DNA of 64,000 nucleotides from Alicyclobacillus acidocaldarius subsp. acidocaldarius Tc-4-1 (GTDB taxonomy: Bacteria; Bacillota; Bacilli; Alicyclobacillales; Alicyclobacillaceae), in the NCBI RefSeq assembly GCF_000219875.1, contig NC_017167.1, positions 1,299,092 through 1,363,091 on the forward strand, in the 5' to 3' direction. Below, piece after piece: positions 46,235-55,486 of this stretch (its first letter is position 1; the number at the start of each line of letters is the position of its first letter). The position numbers and the translations under genes were made by a program. A model generated the notes under the pieces. The model had not been told where the DNA came from, did not search any database, and worked only from the letters and a program-made list of their open reading frames with translations.

Positions 46235-47131
46235 GTGAGCGCGTGGGAACTCATGTATCTCGGGCCCGAGGGCACGCACAGCCACGAGGCCGCGGATCGC
46301 ATCGCGTCGGCTCTCTTGGCGGGCGAGCCGGTCAAGCAAGTGGCGATGCAGAGCTTCGATGAGATCTTCGAGGCGCCGAAATCGGCGCGCCGATTCGCTT
46401 GCGTTCCGATTGAAAACAGCATTCAGGGATCCGTCTGGCAAGTTTGGGACGCGCTCACGCGCGAACACCAGGAGGAGGGTGCGCGCCAAATCCTCGCCGC
46501 GGTGACGCTGCCCATTCATCAATACGCCATCTATCGGGAGGGGCTCGATCTCGACGAGGTCGACGAGGTGGTCTCTCATCCCCAGGCGCTCGCCCAGTGC
46601 AAGGAGCACATCCGGCTCCGATTTCCCGGCGCCCGGGAGGTCGCGGTCTCGAGCACGGCCGAGGCTGTCCGGCAGATCGCCATGGGCGAGCGCGCCCGCG
46701 CGGTGGCTATCGGCAGTCGGCGCGCCGCCCAATCGTATGGGCTGTCGGTGTGGCCGGAGCCCTTCGAGGATCGGCCGGGCAACGTGACGCGCTTTGCCCT
46801 CGTCGGATCGCCTGAGGTCGCGTTGCCGAATCCTCCATGGAGCCTCACGGACTGGACGGCGTCCTTGTGTCTTCGGGGCGTGCCGCATCGCCCAGGAGGA
46901 CTCGCGCTCGCGCTGCACACCTTTGCAGCAGCCAACCTGAACCTCACGCGCCTTGAGTCGCGCCCAGTAGGCGATGCTATCGGCAACTACGTGTATTACC
47001 TGGATGCCTCCGTCCGGCCCTACGAGGACCGCGGCGAGCGGGTGCTCTCTGTAGTTCGGGAGCTCTTGGCGCTCCAGGGCGTGGAGATTCTCGCGCTCGG
47101 CGTCTATCCCGTCTACAGTCCTGTGGGATGA
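46235..47131 (+). CDS. pheA: Prephenate dehydratase
   Basis: Converts prephenate to phenylpyruvate in phenylalanine synthesis. The 298-residue protein has a catalytic domain (about 1-190) with YLGPEGTHSHEAA, VPIENSIQGSV and the NVTRFALVG motif holding the active-site Thr. A C-terminal ACT domain follows (RPGGLALALHTFAAANLNLT, then LESRP) that would sense phenylalanine. GTG 46235 follows GAAAGGTGAGGTGGATGC. It ends at the convergent terminator shared with typA. Confidence 0.95.
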   Translation: MSAWELMYLGPEGTHSHEAADRIASALLAGEPVKQVAMQSFDEIFEAPKSARRFACVPIENSIQGSVWQVWDALTREHQEEGARQILAAVTLPIHQYAIYREGLDLDEVDEVVSHPQALAQCKEHIRLRFPGAREVAVSSTAEAVRQIAMGERARAVAIGSRRAAQSYGLSVWPEPFEDRPGNVTRFALVGSPEVALPNPPWSLTDWTASLCLRGVPHRPGGLALALHTFAAANLNLTRLESRPVGDAIGNYVYYLDASVRPYEDRGERVLSVVRELLALQGVEILALGVYPVYSPVG

Positions 47132-47132
47132 T

Positions 47133-47172
47133 GAAGCGGCGTCAGGTCACGCCTGGCGCCGCTTCACCTTTT
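47133..47172 (+). terminator. Terminator of pheA embedded in the typA 3' end
   Basis: GAAGCGGCGTCAGG (47133-47146) and CCTGGCGCCGCTTC (47152-47165) form a 14-bp stem with one T-G pair and a five-base loop, then ACCTTTTCTC. The typA stop codon (47147-47149 on the complement) lies in the loop. No T run is present in the minus direction. Confidence 0.8.
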
Positions 47173-48976
47173 CTCGCTCGCTTTTGTTGAGGATTTTCTT
47201 CCGAAGCCGAATGGACTGCGGCGTGACCTCGCACAGCTCGTCCTCCTCGATGTACGTGATGGCCTCTTCGAGGGACAAAAGGCGCGGCGCCTTCAGCTTC
47301 ACCGTCTCCTCTTTGGTCGAGGATCGGATATTGGTCTGATGCTTTTCTTTGGTGACGTTGACGACGAGGTCGTTCTCGCGATTGTGCTCGCCGACAATCA
47401 TGCCTTCATACACCGGCGTGCCGGGCGTGATGAACATCACCCCGCGGTCCTCGAGGTTGCTGATGGCGTACGCCGTCGCGAGTCCTGTTTCGCTCGCCAC
47501 GAGCACGCCCTGCCGACGCGCCTGGATGGGTCCCCGCCATGGCGCGTACGCCTGAAAGCGGTGATGCATGATCCCGTAACCGCGGGTCATCGTAAGGAAG
47601 AGGGAGCGAAACCCGATGAGCCCTCGGGTGGGCACCTGGAAGACGAGCCTGACCATGCCGCCTTGGCCGAGTGGGTGCATGGCGACGAGTTCGCCCTTTC
47701 GCAGCCCGACTTCCGCAATCACGCTGCCGGACGCATCCTCGGGCACGTCGGCGACGAGTTCTTCGATGGGTTCGAGGCGCTCGCCCGCCTCTTCGCGCAC
47801 GATCACGCGCGGCTTGGACACCGCGAGCTCGTAGCCCTCGCGCCGCAAGGTCTCGATGAGAATGGAGAGGTGAAGCTCTCCGCGGCTCTTGACAAGGAAC
47901 GCGTCGGTGTCGTCGGTGTCCTCAACGTGCAGGCTGACGTCCGACTGCATCGCCAGGTACAGGCGGTCCCGCAGCTTACGGCTCGTCACGTGCTGTCCTT
48001 CGCGGCCCGCAAACGGGCTGTCGTTGACGTGAAACGTCATTTCGAGCGTCGGTTGGTCAATCTCGATGACCGGAAGCGGCTCGGGTCGATCCGGCGCGGC
48101 GAGCGTGTCCCCGACCGTGATGTCTGCAAGGCCGGCAATGGCCACGATGTCACCGGCGGATGCGGATTCGACCTCCACGCGCCCCAGACCTTGGTACACG
48201 AAGAGCTTCTGCACGCGCCCTTCGACCAGGTCGTCCGCCCCACGCAGACGCACCACGGCCTGCCCTTGGCGGATCTCGCCTCGGTGGACGCGCCCGATGC
48301 CGATGCGCCCGAGATACTCATCGTAATCAATGATGGTGACCTGCCACTGAAAGGGGCCTTTGGCGTCCACCTGCGGGCTCGGGATGTGGGCGACAATGGC
48401 GTCAAACAGCGGGCGCATATCGGTACCCAGGTTCATGGGATCGGTCGACGCGCGTCCTTCAAGCGCTGATGCATAAATCACTGGAAAGTCGAGCTGCTCC
48501 TCCGACGCGCCGAGGTCGATGAACAGCTCGAGCACTTCGTCGATCACGTCCGCGGGGCGCGCGTTCGGCCGATCCATCTTGTTGATGACCACAATCGGGA
48601 CGAGATCGGCGGACAAGGCCTTGTCGAGGACGAAGCGCGTCTGTGGCATCACGCCCTCGAAGGCGTCTACCACGAGGAGCACGCCGTCCACCATGCGGAG
48701 GATGCGTTCGACCTCGCCGCCGAAGTCGGCGTGACCCGGCGTATCCACGATGTTGATGCGGTACGACTCGTACGGGATGGCCGTCGCCTTCGCGAGAATC
48801 GTAATTCCTCGTTCGCGCTCAAGGTCATTGTAGTCAAGCGCCCGCTCCGCGATGTGTTGGTTGTCGCGGAAGAGGCCGGATTGGCGAAGCATTTGATCGA
48901 CAAGGCTGGTCTTGCCGTGATCGACGTGAGCGACAATCGCCACGTTTCGCAATCGATCGGGCGTAATGGTACGCAT
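47147..48976 (-). CDS. typA: Ribosome-associated GTPase TypA/BipA
   Basis: Translational GTPase of the EF-G family, involved in ribosome assembly and stress growth. ATG 48976 follows AAAGGAGGACGTC and gives 609 residues beginning [15 protein letters not shown], with the G1 loop AHVDHGKTS at residues 16-24. [28 protein letters not shown] and the [10 protein letters not shown] motif follow. The C-terminal BipA-specific domain contains [20 protein letters not shown]. It is the only minus-strand gene in the 33-kb housekeeping half and interrupts the usual polC-rimP adjacency. Confidence 0.97.
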   Translation of the reverse strand: MRTITPDRLRNVAIVAHVDHGKTSLVDQMLRQSGLFRDNQHIAERALDYNDLERERGITILAKATAIPYESYRINIVDTPGHADFGGEVERILRMVDGVLLVVDAFEGVMPQTRFVLDKALSADLVPIVVINKMDRPNARPADVIDEVLELFIDLGASEEQLDFPVIYASALEGRASTDPMNLGTDMRPLFDAIVAHIPSPQVDAKGPFQWQVTIIDYDEYLGRIGIGRVHRGEIRQGQAVVRLRGADDLVEGRVQKLFVYQGLGRVEVESASAGDIVAIAGLADITVGDTLAAPDRPEPLPVIEIDQPTLEMTFHVNDSPFAGREGQHVTSRKLRDRLYLAMQSDVSLHVEDTDDTDAFLVKSRGELHLSILIETLRREGYELAVSKPRVIVREEAGERLEPIEELVADVPEDASGSVIAEVGLRKGELVAMHPLGQGGMVRLVFQVPTRGLIGFRSLFLTMTRGYGIMHHRFQAYAPWRGPIQARRQGVLVASETGLATAYAISNLEDRGVMFITPGTPVYEGMIVGEHNRENDLVVNVTKEKHQTNIRSSTKEETVKLKAPRLLSLEEAITYIEEDELCEVTPQSIRLRKKILNKSEREKVKRRQA

Positions 48977-49006
48977 GACGTCCTCCTTTGCGCGGTTGCG
49001 GTAATC

Positions 49007-49035
49007 ACGATAACACGTCGTTTCGCCCAAGACAA
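49007..49035 (-). promoter_or_regulatory. Putative sigma-A promoter of typA
   Basis: On the complement, TTGTCT (49035-49030) and TATCGT (49012-49007) are separated by 17 bases, about 30 bases before the typA start. The -10 box is imperfect, but spacing and position fit. Confidence 0.45.
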
Positions 49036-49054
49036 CGAAGGATGGCGCCTCACG

Positions 49055-49083
49055 TTGCGAAATCCAGACGGCAGTGATATACT
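49055..49083 (+). promoter_or_regulatory. Sigma-A promoter of the rimP-nusA-infB operon
   Basis: TTGCGA (49055-49060) and TATACT (49078-49083) with a 17-base spacer form the best promoter match in the divergent typA/rimP gap. Transcription would give a leader of about 120 bases before rimP. Confidence 0.75.
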
Positions 49084-49116
49084 GGCTCCGTCAGGCTTCG
49101 TATACCGTGTGCGGAC

Positions 49117-49139
49117 AAGAGTGGGGCCCCCCCACTCTT
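49117..49139 (+). promoter_or_regulatory. Leader hairpin before rimP (possible attenuator)
   Basis: AAGAGTGGGG (49117-49126) and CCCCACTCTT (49130-49139) form a perfect 10-bp stem with a CCC loop, followed by TGATTTATG. The U-tract is poor, so it may be a weak, NusA-sensitive attenuator. It lies between the promoter and rimP, in the operon that encodes NusA. Confidence 0.6.
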
Positions 49140-49214
49140 TGATTTATGCTCGGCACTTTTTGGCGTACGCGAGGCGAGGAATGGAGACACAAGCGGCATG
49201 TGGGAGGATGACGC

Positions 49215-49688
49215 GTGACGAGAGATCGCGTGACCGAAATCGTTGAACGCTTGGTGCTGCCCATCGTGGAGCGGGAAGCGGTCGAACTGGTGGACATCGA
49301 GTACACGAAGGAAGGGAAGAATTGGTATCTGCGCGTGTACATCGACAAGCCGGGCGGCGTCGACATCGACGACTGCAGCCGCGTGAGCGAGCAGTTGTCG
49401 GAGGAGCTCGACCGCGTGGACCCGATTCCGAACGCGTACTTCCTCGAAGTGTCTTCGCCCGGCGCGGAGCGGCCTCTCAAGAGGCCGGCGGACTTTGAGC
49501 GCGCTGTGGGCCGATACGTGCACGTGTCGCTGTACGAGCCGCTTATGGGAGCCAAGACGCACGAAGGGACGCTCGTTTCCTACGACGGGGAACGTTTGAT
49601 CCTCGAGATCAAGCGCCGCTCTAAGACCGTCACGCTGGCAGTGCCCATGGAAAAGATTGCGCACGCGCGGCTGGCTCTGGAGTGGTGA
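49215..49688 (+). CDS. rimP: Ribosome maturation factor RimP
   Basis: 30S assembly factor. The 157-residue protein has the N-terminal domain with VELVDIEYTKEGKNWYLRVY and IDKPGGVDIDDCSRVSEQLS. EVSSPGAERPLKRPADFERA follows, then an SH3-like C-terminal domain. GTG 49215 follows GGGAGGATGACGC. First gene of the nusA operon, as in Bacillus. Confidence 0.96.
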   Translation: MTRDRVTEIVERLVLPIVEREAVELVDIEYTKEGKNWYLRVYIDKPGGVDIDDCSRVSEQLSEELDRVDPIPNAYFLEVSSPGAERPLKRPADFERAVGRYVHVSLYEPLMGAKTHEGTLVSYDGERLILEIKRRSKTVTLAVPMEKIAHARLALEW

Positions 49689-49731
49689 CCCGAACGCGCC
49701 TGAGATTTCGCGAAGGGGAGGTTCCCTAGTC

Positions 49732-50853
49732 ATGAATGTGGATTTTCTGGAAGCTCTAGACCAACTGGCGCGCGAAAAGGGGATTGACAAGGAAGTTCTG
49801 CTCGAGGCGATTGAGGCGGCGCTGATTGCGAGCTACCGCCGCAACTTCCACTCGGCGGCAAACGTGCGCGTGGAGGTGAAACGCGACACTGGCGAGGTAC
49901 ACGTGTATGCGCGCAAGACCGTCGTCGAGGAACCGAAGGACACGCGCCTCGAGATCTCGCTCGACGCCGCGCGGGACATCAATCCAAGCTATCAAATCGG
50001 AGATGTCGTGGAAATTGAGGTCACCCCGCGCGACTTCGGGCGCATCGCCGCGCAGGCCGCCAAGCAGGTCGTCATGCAGCGTGTGAAGGAAGCCGAGCGG
50101 TCCGTCATTTACAGCAAATTCGCGGATCGCGAGGAAGAGGTCGTGAGCGGGACCATCAGTCGGCTCGAACCGCGCGTGGCGTATGTCGACCTCGGCGATA
50201 CGGAGGCCATTCTGCCCCAATCGGAGCAGATGGCGTCTGACAAGCTTCAGGTCGGCAAGCGGTTGAAGGTCTTCATCGCGCGCGTGGAGCGCACGTCGAA
50301 GGGTCCGCAGATTGTGGTGTCCCGCACGCACCCGGGCCTGCTTCGCCGCTTATTTGAACTCGAGGTGCCAGAAATCTACGAGGGCATCGTGGAGATCAAG
50401 GCCGTGGCCCGCGAGGCGGGATCGCGTTCCAAAATCGCGGTTCATTCGCGCAATCCGGAAGTGGATCCCATCGGGGCGTGCGTTGGCGCACGGGGTTCGC
50501 GCGTTCAGGCGATTGTGAACGAATTGAACGGTGAAAAGGTCGACATCGTGGAGTGGAGCGAGGATCCGGCGACCTTCGTGGCGAATGCGCTGTCTCCCGC
50601 AAAGGTCATCGACGTGCACATCTACGAGGACGAGCGCGTGGCGCGGACGGTGGTCCCGGATTACCAGCTGTCCCTGGCGATTGGGAAGGAGGGACAGAAC
50701 GCCCGGCTTGCCGCGCGGCTCACGGGCTGGAAGATCGACATCAAGAGCGAGTCGCAGATGGCCTCTCATTCACTTCTCGATCAGCTCGAGGACACGAACG
50801 AGGAAGAGCCCGAGTTCGCCACGCTGTCCGACGACTGGCTGAACGAACCCTGA
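49732..50853 (+). CDS. nusA: Transcription termination/antitermination factor NusA
   Basis: RNA polymerase-associated factor affecting pausing and termination. ATG 49732 gives 373 residues: N-terminal polymerase-binding domain ([20 protein letters not shown]), S1 domain (about 135-200, with [19 protein letters not shown]), then two KH domains ([20 protein letters not shown] and [20 protein letters not shown]). It lacks the acidic repeats of E. coli NusA, as expected in Firmicutes. GGGGAGGTTCCC precedes the start. Confidence 0.97.
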   Translation: MNVDFLEALDQLAREKGIDKEVLLEAIEAALIASYRRNFHSAANVRVEVKRDTGEVHVYARKTVVEEPKDTRLEISLDAARDINPSYQIGDVVEIEVTPRDFGRIAAQAAKQVVMQRVKEAERSVIYSKFADREEEVVSGTISRLEPRVAYVDLGDTEAILPQSEQMASDKLQVGKRLKVFIARVERTSKGPQIVVSRTHPGLLRRLFELEVPEIYEGIVEIKAVAREAGSRSKIAVHSRNPEVDPIGACVGARGSRVQAIVNELNGEKVDIVEWSEDPATFVANALSPAKVIDVHIYEDERVARTVVPDYQLSLAIGKEGQNARLAARLTGWKIDIKSESQMASHSLLDQLEDTNEEEPEFATLSDDWLNEP

Positions 50854-50869
50854 ACCGGGAGGGCGCCGC

Positions 50870-51151
50870 ATGAATCGCGTGAGAAAGGTGCCGCTTCGCA
50901 AGTGCGTGGGTTGCCAGGAGATGAAGCCGAAGGCGGAACTCACGCGCATTGTGCGAACGCCAGAGGGAGACATCGTGCTGGATTCCACCGGGAAGCGGAA
51001 TGGCCGAGGCGCGTATCTTTGCCCGTCTGAAGCGTGCCTCCATATCGCGGTGAAGCGCAGGGCGCTTGAACGGGCGTTGAAAGTGGCCATTCCGCAGGAG
51101 ATCCATGAATCTCTCCGCCGCCAGCTGGTGGGAGACGGAGATGCGCACTGA
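50870..51151 (+). CDS. rnpM: RNase P modulator RnpM (YlxR)
   Basis: A 93-residue YlxR-family RNA-binding protein. It has the diagnostic VPLRKCVGCQEMKPKAELTR and GRGAYLCPSEACLHIAVKR. The B. subtilis protein has been reported to bind and modulate RNase P. ATG 50870 follows GGGAGGGCGCCGC. The gene overlaps the start of ylxQ by 11 bases. Confidence 0.92.
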   Translation: MNRVRKVPLRKCVGCQEMKPKAELTRIVRTPEGDIVLDSTGKRNGRGAYLCPSEACLHIAVKRRALERALKVAIPQEIHESLRRQLVGDGDAH

Positions 51152-51590
51152 CAAGGAGAGCATCTTGGGGCTGCTCGGCTTGGCGCGCCGGGCTAGGGCC
51201 GTGATCGACGGCCAGAAGCGCGTGTTGGACGCGGTGAGAACGCGGCGAGCCCAATTGGTGATGATCGCGGTAGACGCGGGAGACAATGGCCGAAAGAAAC
51301 TGATGGACAAGGCGGCGTCGTACGGCATTCAGGTCGTGTGTTTCGGGACCAAAGCGGAGATCGGTCGAGCCATTGGACGGGATACGTCCGGTGCCGTTGC
51401 CGTCGTGGAGCCTGGATTTGCGCGCGAGGTCTTGGCGCGGCTTGGGGAATTCCACGGAGGTGGAGCGTTTGACGAAGTTGAGAGTGTACGAGTACGCAAA
51501 GCAGATGAACATGTCGAGCAAGGAGATCTTGACCATCCTCAATCGGCTCGGCGTGCCCGTCGCGAATCACATGAGCGTGATGGACGATGA
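51141..51590 (+). CDS. L7Ae-family RNA-binding protein YlxQ, C-terminus extended into infB
   Basis: A kink-turn-binding L7Ae-like protein. ATG 51141, with GGTGGGAGACGGAG before it, starts [20 protein letters not shown]. Later blocks are [20 protein letters not shown] and [20 protein letters not shown]. As written it runs 149 residues and overlaps infB by 122 bases in another frame, while family members have about 100. One extra base near the G4 run at 51444-51447 would end it at TGA 51470-51472, overlapping the infB TTG (TTGA), at 110 residues. The last 40 residues are therefore doubtful. Confidence 0.8.
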   Translation: MRTDKESILGLLGLARRARAVIDGQKRVLDAVRTRRAQLVMIAVDAGDNGRKKLMDKAASYGIQVVCFGTKAEIGRAIGRDTSGAVAVVEPGFAREVLARLGEFHGGGAFDEVESVRVRKADEHVEQGDLDHPQSARRARRESHERDGR

Positions 51591-54060
51591 GATGATTCAA
51601 AAGGTCGAACAGTTCTTTGAAGACGTGAAGCGCCGTGCGGCGGAAAGGCGTGCACAGGAGATGGAGAAGGAATTGCGCGAGCGCCAGCAGAAGGCGAAGG
51701 CCGAAGCGCAGGCTGAGCAGGGCCAGAGCCGGGCGCAGGCGGCGCAGGCGAACGGGCCCAATCGCCACGCCCAAGGTCAGCGAGACGCGGATCCTGCAAG
51801 CACCGGCGCTCAGGCGAACCAGCCTCGGCGCGATCGCGACAGCCGGGATCGAGGCGGCGCACAGGGCCGCGGCCGGGATCGGCGGGAAGGAGCGCCAAAC
51901 GGATCCGGGGATGCGCGGACCCGCTCGGATCGCCCCGCGGGCCAGCGGAACTCGAACGGCAGCTACGCGCGCAACGGTGGGCAAGGGCAAGGGGATAGGA
52001 ATCGGGATCGAGGGAGCTACGCAGGCCGTCCTCAGGGACAGCAGGGTCACGGGGACCGCGCCAACGGGCGCGGGCGGGACGGCCAGCGTTCCGCGTCTGG
52101 CAACGGCGGCGGAGCTCGCTTCCCGCGCGCGCCGCGGCCGCCCCAGGTGGTGGCGGTGCAGGCGGCTCAGCAGAAGCCTGTTGCGCCGGGATCGCAGCGC
52201 AAGGAAAAGGAGCGCAAGGAACGCGAAGGGTATCAGCGCCACGAGGAGTTCAACGAGACCAAACTTCAGCGGGCGCCGAAGCGGCGCGCGGGTAAACAGG
52301 AGAAGCCACTGCCAACCGAGGTGACCGTCGAGGGGCCGATGACGGTCGGCGAGTTTGCCAAGCTTCTGCAGCGCGAGCCGGCGGAGATCATCAAGCGCCT
52401 GCTCATGCTCGGCGTGATGGCGACCATCAACCAGGACATCGACACGGACACGATGGAACTCATCGGTTCGGATCTCGGCGTCACCGTGCACGTGAAGGAG
52501 CCGGTCGACGAGGAGGCGCTCGAGCTCCTGGTGGAGCCGGATGATCCTTCGGAGCTCGTGCCGCGTCCGCCCGTGGTCACCATCATGGGCCACGTCGATC
52601 ACGGCAAGACGACGCTATTGGACGCGTTGCGCGAAAGCCGCGTGGCTGCGGGCGAAGCCGGAGGCATCACGCAGCACATTGGCGCATATCAGGTCGAAAT
52701 TGGCGGACGGCTCATCACGTTCCTGGATACGCCCGGACATGAGGCGTTCACGACCATGCGCGCCCGCGGTGCCCAGGTGACGGACGTCACCATCCTCGTC
52801 GTGGCGGCGGACGACGGCGTGATGCCGCAGACGGTGGAGGCCATTAACCATGCGAAGGCTGCGAACGTGCCCATCATTGTGGCCATCAACAAGATTGACA
52901 AGCCGGATGCCAATCCGGATCGCGTGAAGCAGGAGCTCGTGCAGTACGGCCTCGTCCCCGAGGAGTGGGGCGGTGACACGGTCTTCGTCGAGATCTCCGC
53001 GCTCAAGCGCTTGAACCTCGACACCCTGCTCGAGATGGTTCTGCTCGTCGCCGACATGCAGGATCTGAAGGCGAATCCGAATGCGCGCCCGCGCGGAACC
53101 GTGATCGAGGCGAAGCTCGATCGCGGCCGTGGTCCGGTGGCGACGGTGCTGGTGCAAAACGGCACGCTAAAGGTCGGCGACATCGTGATCGCCGGCACGA
53201 CGTATGGTCGCGTCCGGGCGATGGTCAACGAGAACGGTCGGCGCCTGAAAGCCGCTCCGCCGTCGACGCCCGTGGAGATCCAGGGCCTCAACGGCGTGCC
53301 GCAGGCAGGCGACCAGTTTGTGGTGTACGATGACGAGAAGAGCGCCCGCGCCGTCGTGGAGCGCCGCCTCGAGCGGGAGCGGCAGCAGATGCAGGCGACC
53401 GCGCGCGTCACGCTGGACGATCTCTACCGTCAGATCAAGGAAGGCAACGTCGCCGAGTTGAACGTGATTGTGAAGGCGGACGTGCAGGGGTCGGTCGAGG
53501 CGCTGGTGCAGTCCATCGAGAAGATCAACGTGGAGGGCGTCCGAGTGCGGGTGATTCACAAGGGCGTCGGCGCCATCACGGAGTCCGACGTGCAGCTCGC
53601 CTCGGCGTCGAACGCCATCATCATCGGTTTCCACGTGCGTCCAGACGCGAACGCGCGGCGGGTCGCGGAACAGCAGAAGATCGATATCCGCCTGTACCGC
53701 GTGATCTACGACGCCATCGCGGAAATCGAGTCGGCCATGAAGGGCATGCTGGCGCCGGAGTACAAGGAGGTCATCGTCGGCCACGCGGAGGTGCGCGAGA
53801 CGTTCAACATCTCGAAAGTCGGCACCGTCGCGGGATGTTATGTCACGGACGGTCGTATCCCGCGCGACGCAGATGTGCGCGTGGTGCGCGATGGCGTCGT
53901 GATTTACGAGGGCAAGCTGTCGTCTCTCCGCCGCTTTAAGGACGACGTGCGCGAGGTGGCGGCAGGCTACGAATGCGGCATGACCATCGAGAAGTTCAAC
54001 GACATCAAGGTGGGCGACGTGATCGAGGCGTTCACGATGGAAGAGGTCGCGCGGGTGTGA
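51469..54060 (+). CDS. infB: Translation initiation factor IF-2
   Basis: GTPase that delivers initiator tRNA to the ribosome. TTG 51469 (GGAGGTGG at 51456-51463) gives 863 residues beginning [20 protein letters not shown], the IF-2 N-terminal domain. A linker of about 180 residues (about 80-260) is rich in Arg, Gly, Gln and Asn. The G domain holds [14 protein letters not shown] (near 374) and [20 protein letters not shown], followed by domains II to IV. Upstream in-frame codons from 51373 lie in ylxQ and are rejected. ylxP, next in Bacillus, is absent. Confidence 0.97.
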   Translation: MTKLRVYEYAKQMNMSSKEILTILNRLGVPVANHMSVMDDEMIQKVEQFFEDVKRRAAERRAQEMEKELRERQQKAKAEAQAEQGQSRAQAAQANGPNRHAQGQRDADPASTGAQANQPRRDRDSRDRGGAQGRGRDRREGAPNGSGDARTRSDRPAGQRNSNGSYARNGGQGQGDRNRDRGSYAGRPQGQQGHGDRANGRGRDGQRSASGNGGGARFPRAPRPPQVVAVQAAQQKPVAPGSQRKEKERKEREGYQRHEEFNETKLQRAPKRRAGKQEKPLPTEVTVEGPMTVGEFAKLLQREPAEIIKRLLMLGVMATINQDIDTDTMELIGSDLGVTVHVKEPVDEEALELLVEPDDPSELVPRPPVVTIMGHVDHGKTTLLDALRESRVAAGEAGGITQHIGAYQVEIGGRLITFLDTPGHEAFTTMRARGAQVTDVTILVVAADDGVMPQTVEAINHAKAANVPIIVAINKIDKPDANPDRVKQELVQYGLVPEEWGGDTVFVEISALKRLNLDTLLEMVLLVADMQDLKANPNARPRGTVIEAKLDRGRGPVATVLVQNGTLKVGDIVIAGTTYGRVRAMVNENGRRLKAAPPSTPVEIQGLNGVPQAGDQFVVYDDEKSARAVVERRLERERQQMQATARVTLDDLYRQIKEGNVAELNVIVKADVQGSVEALVQSIEKINVEGVRVRVIHKGVGAITESDVQLASASNAIIIGFHVRPDANARRVAEQQKIDIRLYRVIYDAIAEIESAMKGMLAPEYKEVIVGHAEVRETFNISKVGTVAGCYVTDGRIPRDADVRVVRDGVVIYEGKLSSLRRFKDDVREVAAGYECGMTIEKFNDIKVGDVIEAFTMEEVARV

Positions 54061-54088
54061 CGAGGAACGCCGTGGAGGTGCGTGAACG

Positions 54089-54445
54089 TTGACGCGGATT
54101 CGGGCACAGAAAGTCGCCGAACAGATGAAGAAGGAACTCGCGGATCTCCTTCAGCACGAGCTGAAGGATCCGCGGATTGGCTTTGTGACCATCACGCGCG
54201 TGGAGGTCTCGGGCGACCTCCAGCACGCCAAGATCTACGTGAGCGTGTACGGCAGCGGAGCGGAAAAGGAGGCCACGCTCAGCGTGCTGACCAAGGCGGC
54301 TGGGTTTCTCCGAGGCGAGATCGCGCGCAGGCTGCATATGCGTATGGCGCCGGAGCTCGTGTTTCGGCTTGACGAGTCCGGCGAATACAGCGAGCGCATT
54401 GAACAGGTGCTGAAGTCGCTCAAAGAACATGAAACGAACGATTGA
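54089..54445 (+). CDS. rbfA: Ribosome-binding factor A
   Basis: 30S maturation and cold-adaptation factor with a KH-like fold. The 118-residue protein contains QMKKELADLLQHELKDPRIG and FVTITRVEVSGDLQHAKIYV, then LRGEIARRLHMRMAPELVF. TTG 54089 follows GTGGAGGTGCGTGAACG. It lies between infB and nrnA. Confidence 0.95.
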   Translation: MTRIRAQKVAEQMKKELADLLQHELKDPRIGFVTITRVEVSGDLQHAKIYVSVYGSGAEKEATLSVLTKAAGFLRGEIARRLHMRMAPELVFRLDESGEYSERIEQVLKSLKEHETND

Positions 54446-54466
54446 GCGCCCGAGGGGAGTCAGGGG

Positions 54467-55486
54467 ATGACGAGTTGGCAGCCCGAGCCACGGGACAAGG
54501 ACGCCATCGCGCGCGCCGCAGAGGCGCTTCGAACCCTCGATGACTGGTTGATTGTCACGCACGAGCGTCCAGACGGGGATGCGCTGGGGAGCGCGCTTGC
54601 GGTGGCGCACATGCTGGATGCGCTCGGCAAGCGGTACGCCATCGCGGCCGGCGAGGCATTGCCCCCGCGGTTCCGCTTCCTGCCTATGTACGATCGCATT
54701 CAATCCATCGACCATCTGGTTCCACGCCAGTTTCAGCACATCGTCGCGGTCGACTGCGCGGATGAACAGCGGTTTGCGCCGGTCGCGCCGCTCCTCGCGC
54801 AGGATCGGTTTGTCGTGAACATCGATCACCACCAGACGAACCCCCGCTACGGGCGGGTGGCGTGCGTGGATCCGTTAGCGGCCGCGACTTGCGAGGTCCT
54901 GTATCACGTGGCGAGGGCGCTCGACGTGCCGCTCGCCGTCGATCTCGCCAAGTGCCTGTACACGGGCATCTTGACGGACACGGGCGGCTTCAGCTACCCC
55001 AACACGACGCGCGAGGTGCACCAGATTGCCGCGGAACTCTTGGCGAGCGGGGTCCAGCCGTACGACATCGCCGAGCCCGCCCTCGAGGCGCGGACGCTCG
55101 AGCAGATGAGGCTTCTCCAGATTGCGCTGCGAGAGATGACCATCGCGCCCGACGGGCAGTACGCGTTCATCCTCGTCAGCCAGGCGATGCTCGCGTCGTG
55201 CAATGCCAGCGAGGACGACGTCGAGGGCCTCGTCGCGTTCGCGCGATCCGTCGAGACCGTCGAGGTAGGTGTCCTACTGCGGGAGCGGCCGGACGGGCTC
55301 GTGAAGGCGAGTCTCCGCTCCAAGCGGCGTGTGGACGTGGCGGCCATTGCCCAGCGGTTCGGCGGGGGCGGACACGCCCGTGCCGCCGGGTGCGTCCTCG
55401 AAGGCCCGTTGGAGGAGGCGAAGCAGGCCGTGGAGGCGGCCGTGATCGCGGCCCTGAAGGAAGTGGATGAAGCGTGCAAGCGTTAG
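54467..55486 (+). CDS. nrnA: DHH-family oligoribonuclease/pAp phosphatase NrnA
   Basis: Degrades nano-RNAs and 3'-phosphoadenosine 5'-phosphate. The 339-residue protein has metal-site motifs THERPDGDALGS, VAVDCAD, NIDHHQTN and LTDTGGF. The C-terminal DHHA1 motif is RFGGGGHARAAG. GGGGAGTCAGGGG precedes ATG 54467. truB starts within its last codons. Confidence 0.94.
   Translation: MTSWQPEPRDKDAIARAAEALRTLDDWLIVTHERPDGDALGSALAVAHMLDALGKRYAIAAGEALPPRFRFLPMYDRIQSIDHLVPRQFQHIVAVDCADEQRFAPVAPLLAQDRFVVNIDHHQTNPRYGRVACVDPLAAATCEVLYHVARALDVPLAVDLAKCLYTGILTDTGGFSYPNTTREVHQIAAELLASGVQPYDIAEPALEARTLEQMRLLQIALREMTIAPDGQYAFILVSQAMLASCNASEDDVEGLVAFARSVETVEVGVLLRERPDGLVKASLRSKRRVDVAAIAQRFGGGGHARAAGCVLEGPLEEAKQAVEAAVIAALKEVDEACKR

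Noticed and set aside
47339-48469. 376-codon plus-strand open frame inside typA
   Set aside because: Antisense to typA, which has a perfect G1 motif, promoter and ribosome binding site.
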